Assembly (NCBI GenBank): GCA_033085395.1
Contig: MU853181.1
Span: forward strand, 186,001 to 250,000
Length of the DNA stretch: 64,000 bases
Direction: 5' to 3'
Source: Xanthoparmelia taractica
Lineage: Eukaryota; Ascomycota; Lecanoromycetes; Lecanorales; Parmeliaceae
Both the position numbers and the translations under genes were made by a program. The notes under the pieces were generated by a model, which did no database searches, had not been told where the DNA came from, and saw only the letters and a list, made by a program, of their open reading frames with translations. Below are positions 1 through 10,220 of this stretch, piece after piece (the stretch's first letter is position 1; every line of letters begins with the position of its first letter).

Positions 1-109
1 AGCGACCCAAACAATCGCATCAGGCCAGTCATCTCCTCAGGACCCTATATCCGAAAGAGTGACGGGAGAGGTAAACTTATACCAGCTTTTGGAAGAATCG
101 GGCTGCTAA

Positions 110-520
110 TTGCAGAATACAGCCCAGCTCACCTGCTGTCAAAGCGCCACGCCCACCGGCGGTCCCGCCAAGCACATCAGGCTCTACCTCTTTCCCAAAT
201 CTTGCGCCACAGCTGGTGCAGCGACCGGTAAGCTATTGCAAACTCAGACTTGGCGTTCTAGTATTGACCTGTCACCACAGCTTGAGCTACCGCCCAGACT
301 CACCTCTAAATCTACCTCGAGCGTACAAGCTTCCCCCATAGAACCCACGCTTATACTTAGACCTCGTCGGGCCTTGTGGATCATTTCCAGGCGGCATGCG
401 AATCGCGGGGTAGAATACCAAGTACATTGGAACAATGGGAGAAATTCGTGGGAGCCACATGATAGCCTGTATCGAGACTATCCCGCTCTGATCGACAAGT
501 TTTTAACAGGGCGGCATTAA
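110..520 (+). CDS. Chromodomain-like C-terminal fragment (partial or remnant)
   Basis: The open frame is 136 codons. Its last ~50 residues read like a chromodomain: a VEYQVHW strand, then NSWEPHDSL (matching the usual tWEPeenL), then a helix with ALIDKF. Chromodomains bind methylated histone tails. In fungi they occur both in heterochromatin proteins and at the C-terminus of Ty3-type (chromoviral) integrases. The first ~85 residues are Ser/Thr/Pro-rich and resemble nothing I know, so the true start or an upstream exon may lie outside the window. No integrase or reverse transcriptase is visible in the 109 bases upstream, so I cannot choose between a host gene end and a retroelement remnant. 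Confidence 0.4.
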   Translation: MQNTAQLTCCQSATPTGGPAKHIRLYLFPKSCATAGAATGKLLQTQTWRSSIDLSPQLELPPRLTSKSTSSVQASPIEPTLILRPRRALWIISRRHANRGVEYQVHWNNGRNSWEPHDSLYRDYPALIDKFLTGRH

Positions 521-1136
521 GGAGTACAGCGTAGAGGCCTTGACTCAGACAAGGACACGGCGGTGGAGTAGTTGTATCTGAGAGGGTGTGGTATCTTCAT
601 CTCACTCCTTGGAGTGAAGGAGGTGGGATCGCTCATCGGATTGGCCTATTATTCATGGCTTGCAGTGAAAGTCTTGGCAATATTGCGCCTCCTCGCTCCT
701 CATCCCGTTTTCGTCATTCTCCATCTTATCCTCTCCGACTCATCAAATCGCCATCGCGGCTGACCTGTGAGCGAAACACATTTCAGAATCAAAGCTGACT
801 CTTTCAAGTTGAAGTGTTGAAGTCCAAGCTCGTCACGCTTCCGAGACTTATCAGCTCTGATTCGGGCACCCGGCGGCCATCGCTTTCAACGTCCGCCTAC
901 ACTAAGTAGTCCACTTTCCACCTGTGAGTCTTGCAGCCTTGTGCAGGATGCTCCCGGCTCAGCCCTTCCTAATATAGCTGATACAAGTGACTTAATGCCT
1001 GTTTGCCTGACAGAGCCGCATGCTACTCGTTCATGGCCATCCAGTAGTCTCTTTTAAAGTCATCATCTTCCATCGTCATCTTTTTCCTTCCCCACCGTAC
1101 TTCTTCTATTGGTCATCGTTAGCAGTTTGTTTCGAG
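521..1136. other. Intergenic, no gene seen
   Basis: This stretch separates the chromodomain fragment from the membrane-protein gene. Only short overlapping open frames of 63-70 codons are present and none resembles a family I know. It should hold the promoter of the gene starting at 1137, though I see no clear TATA box. Confidence 0.5.
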
Positions 1137-4136
1137 ATGGGTATCAATCTCACGGCTTGTGGGATTGAATTCACATCAGGCAATTACCCCAACTATACGT
1201 ACAATGGAACTGTCCGAGGGATCTGGAAAAACCTTGAACCCAAACCGCCACTCATAACTGTCCAAGGTTGCAAAAAGCTCTGCGGTGAAGGCTCACAATA
1301 CTACCCTTGGGTTGATGTGAGCTCCACCATCACCACCTGGGTAGGATTCCTGTCACAGCCAACCTAATCAGCGGCTTATGCAGACAACTATGCCAGGTGC
1401 TGCCGGTCACCGGCCTTATCTTACAGGCCCCCTTCGAAAGCAACGTCAACTTCAACAGCTTCTTGGCCCTTGCCCGTTGGATTGGCAACCCAATAGCCAG
1501 CATTTCTTACGTCTTGTGGAATATTAAGATTACCGGTAAATGTGCTATGATGGTGGACATGGCCACACGGTACGACGAGTTCCCGGGTGAAGATTCTCAA
1601 TTTGCTCAGATGCGGGACTCATTATACATACTGAGCGTCATGAACCAATGCAAGTGCAGCTACCTGCCATCTACTAATTTGTACTAATTAGACTTATTTC
1701 GCAGATTTAATCAAGCGAGAGTTAGTCAAGCACGACCGAACCATGGTTGCAGCGGAAAAGCTCCTGCGTATTGCTCTCTTCAGTGACGAGCTGCCAATGA
1801 CCACCGGAACTAGCCTGACAGACCGGCGCAAGAAACTTGCTGGAACCATAAGGGCTTTTCGCAAGAAAGGAGTAATTCCAGTCTTTGTGTCTACCCTATG
1901 GTTTCTCATCGCTTTGACAATATCAATCCAATCGGCTTTTGGAAATCGAGGGACAAACCTGGCTGCTCATGATTTGGCACTGGGGCTGCTGCTGGCTTTT
2001 CTGCCGATATTCATCTTATCGTAAGTGCAAATTTTGGAGCATGTCCTTCATTATACCATCATTGGTCCTGTCTCACAAGATCGGTTCCGCGAGTAATAAG
2101 CCGGTTGTAGCCCAAGCACATCATATCATCAGGGTGTTTTACCTCAAAGAAGCTCTGCTGACTCTGAAATGTGCAGATGCGTGGTCGATCGAAATACCGT
2201 GGCGGCAGGCCGGATTTGTAAGAAGCTGAATCGCCTCCTGGCGTCTGTGCGCAGTGCCCTCCTCAACTATGGACTCCGAATGGAATACGGGAAACAGATT
2301 CACGCTCCCCCAGATTTCTTCAATTGGGTCGATATTCTGGATAACGAGGGATTCGACAACTTCTTCACAGACTTCGCCGGTCAAGGGAGGATCAGATGGC
2401 ACTACGGAGTTGCTCATCCCCTTTTGTGTAGTTTCGAGGATAGCTTTATGGCTGATCATGGAAGGGGCTGGCTGCCCGAAAATAACGCCAACCGAGCGAG
2501 GACTTTTGTACGTACTAATCGGACAAACTTCTTCCTATTCAGTATTGAGAACAATTGCACCACATGTTCTGGGAGCATATTGACTTGTTCTGCTCCCGAG
2601 ACCTGTCTCGCATCTCAATTCTCTACTCTGAAGCAATGCTGACTCCAAGATATGTGTAGATGCGTGACCACAGAGAGGAAGACCATCGACTGATTTGGTT
2701 TGATCCCCGAATGATTCGGCAGATTGCGAGCTCCATTTGTGTGGTCTGTTCTTCAGTTGGAGGCGCTTTTATATTGTCATGTTAGTCCCCTTCAACCCCT
2801 TGAGAGCCTCTGCTAAGGACAACCAGACTACACACCAACAGTCGGACTCGGCTGCAGATCTGGTGGATATACGATCTATGTTGTCACAGCAATGTTTCTC
2901 TTCCTCATCGAGATGGCGTGCTGGGGACTACGGACCAGCTGCCTAGAGAATCGGCGCTGGGTGTGGTGGATCAGTGAACATACTCCACAGGATCCCATCC
3001 TTATGCTCCTGCTTCACTTCGGCAAGACACTCAACCGCACAGACACCGGCAAGTTCACGAAAGCAGGGAGGAAGCAGGTCAAAAGAATCCTCGAGTGGTG
3101 GGAAAAATCAAGATGGACAGATCACGTCAATGTTTTTCTACGAGCTGTAGAAGTCGAAAACTCGATATGGTGTGTTATAATTCCCACGATACTCCTTGCT
3201 TTTCGTAACTCGGTTTGAGTTGCGAGATCTTGTCGCAGGAGTGAAAAGCTCCAAGCGCCTGTACATCACCGCCCTAGTTTGATCAGAGAATTTCTGACTC
3301 GGAGATAATTTAGGCTTGCTTATATTGTCTCGGCTCAAACGTAAGCGATGAAAAGACCTTGTCACACCAAAGCTAACAACTCTATAGGATCGGATCCTAT
3401 GTGAGTTGCGATTGCATATCGAGCGTCTGGGGCGCAGGCGGGGTAAGAAAGTGCCCAGCATTCTCAAGTCGTCACTGACACCCTGGACTAGGGATACACA
3501 GACTTCGAAAATTTTGATTTTATACGCGCTCATGGCATTTTATACTATTGGGCTGTTGGTACTACACTCTCGTGCGCTGTTTTGGTCGTTGGTTTGGCCT
3601 ACATTGTTGGAGAATATTGCACCCAAAGCCATCTCGCCACAGAGGACTTTGAAAATGCGTGTCAGGGGATGAGATTTACCAGGCGTTTCAAGAAGTACAC
3701 CTACTGGCTCCGGTCGCTCCTTGACTTATGGGATGCAATCCTACTCACCGTTTGGAGAGTTATCCGTTACCCATGGCACAAAGTCATCGGAGGGCAACCG
3801 ACAGGATCCAATAAGACTTTGGTTTGGGATTGGAAGGCCAAGCCAAGAAACGCAGACGGGAGGCCTGTACGAGCACTCAGCGACCGAGCTCGCAGACGGT
3901 CCAGCACTCAGCCTCTGATGGAGGGTCGACAAGAGGGAAGATCTTCTCACGATAGTCGAAGTCCGGACCAGGGGGAAAGTGGAGGATCGGCGTATCAGAC
4001 AGACAACCGCGCACAACACGACACCCGAGACGAGGGTCCCTCTCGCATCCGGATGCCGACTCTGCAGCTTCCCGCGCAAATGCACCCGAAACATGCAGCA
4101 TCGCACCCGCCATCGCCTTCATCAGACACCTCTTAG
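1137..4136 (+). CDS. Fungal multipass membrane protein of unknown function; possibly disrupted
   Basis: Best model: 1137-1340, 1397-1649, 1705-2020, 2177-2507, 2660-2780, 2827-3169, 3314-3340, 3388-3442, 3492-4136, which keeps one frame (764 aa). It matches a fungus-specific family I recognise by pattern but cannot name: a Cys-containing N-terminus, then STITTWVLPVTGLILQAPFESN, ALARWIGNP, GKCAMMVDMATRYDE, about eight hydrophobic segments (including YYTPTVGLGCRSGGYTIYV and VVGLAYIVGEYCTQSH) and a polar 150-residue tail. Intron 2 (1650-1704) begins GC rather than GT, and exon 7 is only 27 nt. The 152-nt intron 2508-2659 is suspicious because the removed sequence reads like family protein in shifted frames, so the gene may instead be frameshifted there. 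An upstream in-frame ATG at 1020 is possible. Function is unknown. Confidence 0.72.
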
Positions 4137-4444
4137 TGCCCGTCTTATCCTTTTAGTTGAAAGCATGGCTCATTCAGCACTTTGTTCACAATGTACCATC
4201 AGATGCAGCCAGATATCCCAGATCTACTTTATCATCATAGACAGCCACTGTTCCCGTCCTGGCGCTTCATACCGCTGATGAGGGCGTTCTAGACCCCCTC
4301 CGCTAGAAGCCACTTCTCTGATCCAGGCATTGCATGTCCCTCTCATATTTCACAATTCCGTTAGCCCGCACCTCACAACGGGCCCAAATAGGCCCTAGCG
4401 AGACTTGAGAGGTTAGTACATTGTCTATTCTAAACTATAAGAAG

Positions 4445-4506
4445 ACCACCCATACATCCATACATCCATACGTCCACACATCCACACATCCATACATCCA
4501 TACATG
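4445..4506. repeat. CATACATC-type microsatellite
   Basis: Imperfect tandem copies of an 8-base CATACATC/CACACATC unit are directly visible. Open frames across it encode monotonous Cys/Met/Val peptides and are not genes. Confidence 0.8.
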
Positions 4507-5427
4507 CACCCTCCCGCCCTCCCACCCAAGGCTCAACTCGAAAAAAACCCAATCCAATCCAATCCAACTCCCACTCCCTCCGTGAAGAAGAGACCCAGTT
4601 ATACTGATTGCATAGACAAGACAGGACCATAACCGAACCTTACTATCACGTCACCTCACATCACACCAAACTCAACGTCAGCCCCATTTCCCCCCCTTTC
4701 CCCTCCTCCTCTCCCGCCCCCTCCCTCCCTCTTCTCCCCCTTCTACCCCTTCTAAAATACCACCTTATTCTTTATCTTTACATCCCAATCCAAATCCCAT
4801 GTAATTCGATCCGATCCGAAACGCACCAATAAACTGGTAGGCTGTTTGTATCGCAAAACACCCAGATCGTATTTGATGAACTAAGTAAGGTAGGCAATTG
4901 AATAAAATAAATGATGGACGAATAAACAAACGCACGGAAGGAAGGTTGTGTTTTCCCGTGGGAAAACAAAAAAAAGAAAAAGAAAAGAAAAGAAAAGAAA
5001 ACAAACCAGAGAAAGTAAGCGGTGTGGTGTGGTGTGGTGCGCTGAGATGAGATGAGGAGTGGGATTATTAAAACTACAGAATAAAATGGACGGATAAAGG
5101 AATGAATAATAATGCGTGGATGGATGGATGGATGGATCGATGCATAGACGGTATAGTCTTCTGTTCGGCGTTTTATATTGTCATGTTTGGAAATGTAAGA
5201 TTAGATGAGATGATACAAGATAGGATAGTATTATAGTAAGTAGGTAGGTAGGTCGGTAGGTAGGTGCAGTGGTTAGGTACCGTAGGTAGGTAGAGCATAT
5301 GCGCTATGATAATGGTCGTAGTGGTTGGATAGGGTGGAAAGGACACGGTACGTATTAGGCTATGTATACTATGCAATGCAGTGCAATGCAATGCAATGGA
5401 TACCTAGGTGATGGTTCATCTACCATG

Positions 5428-5432
<5 letters not shown>

Positions 5433-5459
<27 letters not shown>
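5433..5459. repeat. 27-base poly-A tract
   Basis: This is an uninterrupted run of 27 A on the plus strand, about 120 bases beyond the stop codon of the minus-strand gene ending at 5582. It appears as poly-T when read from that gene. It may be a replication-slippage tract or the trace of a retroposed tail; nothing else marks a retroelement here. Confidence 0.8.
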
Positions 5460-5581
5460 CGGCTTAGATTAAGGAGAATGATGATGATGATGGTGATAAA
5501 TGGCGACTTTTATATTACGTTTCTTTTGGAGTATATACACGAAAATCCAACAACAATCATCGAAAGTTTAGTTTTACAATT

Positions 5582-7884
5582 TTATCCCAACCCCACCCAC
5601 ACCCCCACCCCAAGCATCCACACCAGCCCAACTGGCCCCCATCTCACCCTCCCCTCCGCAACCCCCTCAAACGCCTTCACGCCTCCCGTCCCATTCGGCC
5701 CCCCCCCAAAGCCCGCAGTGATATACGGCGCCAGGGCCTCCGTGCTCCCTCCAACCACGACATCGCTTCCGCCCGGCGCCAAACTCACCACTGTCCCGCT
5801 GACCGTCACCGCGCCGCCCGGCATCAGCGTCTGCGACCCAATCACGTACTGCGAGTTGCTGTTCGCGGTTATCGTTTCCGAGCCTATTGTGATGGCGGGC
5901 GGTATCGTCGTCGTTGTCGGAAGCGGTGTTGTCAATACAGACGTGCTGGGCGCGAAGACGAGCGCAGTTTCTCCACCTGATGTTTGCAGCGCTAGGACTG
6001 TGGTTGAGGAGCCGGAGCCCAGGGTTATGGATGGGCCGCCGGGGGAGAGGGTGGAGCCGGAGATAGTGTATTGGGATTTGGCGTTTGGGGTCAGGGTTTC
6101 GGTACCTATGGTGAGGAGGGGTGGTGCGGTGGTTGAAGAGGGGAGCGGGGAGGTGCGGGGGCCGTAGATGAGAGCTGTGGTGCCGGAGGATGTTTGAAGG
6201 GTTAAGGGTGTGGCGGTGGGGCCGGAGCCGAGGATTATGGATGAGCCTGCGACGAGGGTTTGACCTGAGATGATGTATTCGGAGTGGGCGTTTGGGGTGA
6301 TGGTTGCATCGTTGATGTTGATGGGGACAGGGGCGATAGCGGGTGCGGTGGGTACGGTTAGGAGGGAGGTGGTGAGGATGTTGGAGCCGGCGGCGTTGGT
6401 TGTGGGTAGGATGATGGCGGGGAGGTGGATCGTTGACGAGAGGATGGTGCCTTGCGCGTTGGTGGAGGTGATGATTGTGGGAAGAGATGCTGAGATTGAG
6501 GCTGTGGAGAGGCTGGTGGAAAGGACGATGCTGCCTTGAGCGTTGGTGGAGCTGATGATGACGGGGTGGGCTACGGCGGTGCTGGTGGAGATCGTGATGC
6601 TACCCTTTGAATCCGTCGAGGTGACGGGTACCAGGATTGCTACTGGGTTGGTTGGGAGCGTCGTTGTTGGGGTTGGCAAAGGGGCGATGTCGATGTTTTT
6701 GGATGCGGGTGCTGGAACCACCGGAAGCAAGTCACTCGCTGGTCCTGGGACTGTTGTAGCAGCCTTCCCAGCCGGGCCTGTGGTCGTGGTTGGGACCAGA
6801 TAACGAGCACTGGTAAGAGCTATAAGTGCAAATGGTGTTGCTGAAATCTCTGAAGTCGCCCCAGTCGGTGAAGCTCCTAGAGAGGTTGTCCCCGTTGTGG
6901 AGGGTATTTTTGCTGGAGGGGCATTTGATGTAGGTGTGTCGGCGGGCGCTGTCTTCTCAGTGTGTGCCACTGGTGACTGCGTGCTTGCTACAGGCGCCTC
7001 CGAAGTCGGCGCATCGTCTGGCTCCGTCGATGTCGAAGTCTTTGTAAGATATAACGCTGTCTGCAAAACTTGTGCAGGTGCAACACAAGTAACTGGGAAT
7101 TGGCAATTCCAGATCCCTAGACTGGGGAAGAAATTCCGGATCAGATCATCAACATCTCCACACGTCTTCCCGATCATGGGAACAAAAGTCCAGCCTCTTG
7201 GATCCTCGAGCGTTTTGACGCCTTCGGTCTGTACACCTTCTGGGAGCAAAGGGTGGGATGGGAAAACGTCTACTGCGCCAGTAGGAGCTATTGAGCATGT
7301 TGGCGTTCCGCTAACGGTTGTGGAGAGAGTGCCCGTCCATGTGATGTTTGGGGCGTAATCTTTGTAAACCGTGGTAGGATATGCGCTTAAGGATTTCAAG
7401 GTTAGCATAGATAGCGTGGTCAAGCCCGAGTAGCTACAACTCACACGACGCGGGTGCTGCCGTCATAATCAACTACGGATGCGGTCACTGTGCCATCGCT
7501 ATTGATGTTGGTGGGCGTAGCAATTTTTCCGAAATCGATTTCCGTGTTGGATATAGTAGTCGTTCGAGTACTGTTGGTTTTCCGGTTCACGACGAGGACT
7601 ACGGTTTCTGCCGTAATGGTGGCAGTGATGGACATCTGAGACCAACTTATATAGGATAGGTCAATTTGAGGATAGGAACAGTTGTTGGAACAGTTGCCCG
7701 TCGGCGCTTTGGTTACTACTGGACGCGAGGGATGATAGGCAGTGGTGGCATTGGGTGACAAAGCTGAAAATGTCAGTGTTTAAGAGAGGACGAGGAATGG
7801 AGGGATGCTGAACACACTCTGTGGAGCAGCCAATGCTCCTTGAAAGGGCAGGGCAAGAGCGGCAGCAAAAAGGAAGCAAAGCAT
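5582..7884 (-). CDS. Secreted, Ser/Thr-rich cell-surface protein with C-terminal repeats, probable GPI anchor
   Basis: Model: complement(7818-7884, 7445-7763, 5582-7385), 729 aa, two introns of 54 and 59 nt, frame checked. It starts MLCFLFAAALALPFQGALAAPQ, a good signal peptide. Residues ~25-260 hold a Cys-containing region (NCSNNCSY, PTCS, KTCGD, NCQFPVTC). A long Ser/Thr/Pro/Ala linker follows. The last third repeats a unit of about 55-60 residues of the form TIG-ETLTPNA-SQYTISGxTL-PGG-SITLGSG-ALQTSGG-TALV three to four times. The protein ends in GGGPNGTGG and a short hydrophobic tail (GLVWMLGVGVWVGLG), as expected for a GPI-attachment signal. Such proteins sit in fungal cell walls, where roles in adhesion or surface shielding are usual. 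I do not recognise an enzyme domain. Confidence 0.85.
5700..6600 (-). repeat. Intragenic tandem repeats in the wall protein
   Basis: The C-terminal repeats (TITPNAHSEYIISGQTLV, TLTPNAKSQYTISGSTLS, TITANSNSQYVIGSQTLM and flanks) recur about every 60 codons. Upstream lies a shorter repeat carrying the words STNAQGSI or STNAQGTI. Such arrays change copy number readily in fungal wall proteins. Confidence 0.7.
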
Positions 7885-9152
7885 GACGGTAGCGACAGCG
7901 AAGATTGCACGAAGAAGACTTATGAACGAGTGCAAGGGTCTGTTTGTTTGTTTGTTCAGAACTCCAGATGGGAAAGGAAGGAAGGAAGGAGAGTGATGTA
8001 CTGTATGAGAAAAGAATGGAGGTGATATTTTCATACTTGTACATGGGCCAAGACAATATCCGGCTTACTGCTTGAAACGACGGTGGAAGATCAACCGAGG
8101 TCTGGATTCTTCAGATCATATTATCCAATCATGTTTCAATTGTAGATTTGTAAGCGATTGGGCTCTCATATGATTGGCTGTGTGTTTGATGTAGCATCCT
8201 TGGAGGGAATACCAAAATAGAAACATAGCCTTTCAGCTGAAAATGCCCCTCTCTTGATAAGATAGATCAGGCGTAGAAGCTGGAGAAGCGCAAGGCTGCA
8301 GCAGTCCTACCGCGAACATCTCCGCTGCTGAGAATAGCCTTGAGCTGTCAGCCTTACGTATATGACTGATGAACACCCCACTCATCCACATCTCTGCCAA
8401 AAGCTGCAGCTCCCTACGCCTTTCCGGAGATACGGGGGAGGAGCATCAGTCTCAATGCTATGTTTGCATGTATAAGTAGAGATGTCGTTGAATTGATGAT
8501 GCCGTGTGGAGAAAGAATTCGTGCCCCTCCCGGTCGGTGACAAAATTCCCAGCCGATTCTTGGGTGCGGCTGCGGGAGAGAGTCGGTACCGTTTGTTGGG
8601 GTTTTAAGGCTGCGCCGAAGGCCCGGCTACCCGGGGCAAAAGTTTTGGGTCAGCACCCTAACCCGTAGAAAGAGAGCCCCATAGGTAGGAACACCGAAAC
8701 TATCTGCCGGGTACGTCTATATTGGGTTCGACAGGGGCACTGGTCCCCAAGTGGACGCCATTCCGCACCCAATGCGCACGCATTGCCCAGGCAACAGCTC
8801 AGAGCATTCCAGGGCAGGATGTTTTCTGATATCTAGTCTTGGCGTTCATGAATTTACTTGCGGACCTCCGTCAATATATATCTCATACAATATTAAATGG
8901 CCGTAAAGTAAAGAGCAAAATGAATTATCGAATGGGGACAAAAGTGCTAGTACCTGCGTCTTGGGTTCTTCGCCCGAAACGTTGAGTGGCCTGGCTTTGA
9001 CGATGCCAACGTGAAATCGGAACCAAATCTGGGGTCAATTTGCCTCTATGTAACAATCCAACTACAACAGCAAGGCCCCCCGAAATCGCCATTGCTTAAC
9101 GCGCGAGAGCAACTATTCCAGTCACACTTTCCGTCGACAGCATGCCAAGGTA
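7885..9152. other. Intergenic, no gene seen
   Basis: This 1.27-kb stretch lies between the 5' end of the wall-protein gene and the 3' end of the NLR gene. It should hold the wall-protein promoter and the NLR terminator. Short CTTT/GGAA-rich tracts lie near 7975-7995. I found no convincing coding sequence on either strand. Confidence 0.5.
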
Positions 9153-10220
9153 TCAGTCCGAGGACGCTTCCTCAGGCGGCGTAGAATCATCATCGTATTT
9201 CGCTCCTCGATCGAGCAACATCTGCACGATCTGATTGTGGCCTCGAGCAGAAGCCGCTTGTAGCGCGTTTCCTAATTCTCCACCTTGAGCATTGATATCG
9301 GCCCCTCGATCCAGCAACATCTGCACGATCTGATTATGGCCATAATAAGAAGCCGCTTGTAGCGCGTTTCCAAATTTTCCTCCTTGAGCATTAATATCGG
9401 CCCCTCGATCCAGCNNNNNNNNNNNNNNNNNNNNNNNNNNNNNNNNNNNNNNNNNNNNNNNNNNNNNNNNNNNNNNNNNNNNNNNNNNNNNNNNNNNNNN
9501 NNNNNNNNNNNNNNAACATCTGCACGATCTGATTGTGGCCTTCAGAAGAAGCCAACTGTAGCGCATTTCCATAATATCCACCTTGAGCGTGGATATCGGC
9601 CCCTCGATCGAGCAATGTCTGCACTATTTGATCATGGCCGCCAAAAGAAGCCGCTTGTAGCGCGCTTCCAAATTCTCCTCCTTGAGCATTAATATCGGCC
9701 CCTCGATCGAGCAACATCTGCACGATCTGATTGTGGCCTTCAGAAGAAGCCAACTGTAGCGCATTTCCATAATATCCACCTTGAGCGTGAATATCGGCCC
9801 CTCGATCGAGCAATATCTGCACGATCTGATTATGGCCATAATAAGAAGCCGCTTGTAGCGCATTTCCATAATATCCACCTTGAGCGTTGATATCGGCCCC
9901 TCCATTGAGCAATATCTGCACGGTCTGATCATGGCCTTCAGAAGAAGCTGCTTGTAGGGCGTCTCCATCTTTTCTACTTTGAACGTGGACATCGGCTCCC
10001 TTTCCAAGAAGCAGCTGTACAATACCATTATGACCATACCTACACGCCTTTTGCAGAGCAGTATGACCATGCATATCTCGAGCATTAACATTGGCTCCTT
10101 TTCCAAGAAGCAGGTGTACAATACCATAATGACCGTTACTACACGCCTCTTGCAGAGCACTCTTATCCGTGTCACTTTGAGCGTTGACATCTACGCCTTT
10201 GTCAAGAAGTAGCTGCACTA
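9153..10220 (-). repeat. Tandem 99-bp ankyrin-repeat array
   Basis: The gene's 3' part is built of 99-bp units encoding GGYYGNALQLASSEGHNQIVQ-type ankyrin repeats. The copies at about 9520-9615 and 9715-9810 are almost identical in DNA and lie two units apart, so the recent duplication unit was probably 198 bp. The earlier repeats (from ~9960 upward on the plus strand) are much more divergent. Recent homogenisation is typical of fungal NLR sensor domains. Confidence 0.85.

Larger units (their letters stand above)
4137..5581. other. Intergenic, rich in simple repeats
   Basis: No gene is seen. The stretch holds CATACATC-type repeats (about 4445-4506), CT-rich tracts (4690-4760), GGAT repeats (about 5119-5138), TAGG repeats (about 5238-5290) and a 27-base poly-A run (5433-5459). 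It lies between the 3' ends of two convergent genes, so it probably contains both terminators. Confidence 0.6.

Noticed and set aside
4445..5290. Regularly spaced repeats considered as a CRISPR array or centromere-type satellite
   Set aside because: Units are 4-8 bases without spacers, which makes them microsatellites; CRISPR arrays are not expected in a fungal nucleus.
5478..7358. Long plus-strand frames of 86-229 codons across the wall-protein gene
   Set aside because: They are antisense shadows of a repetitive Ser/Thr/Gly-rich gene; the minus strand has a signal peptide, spliced frame and repeats.
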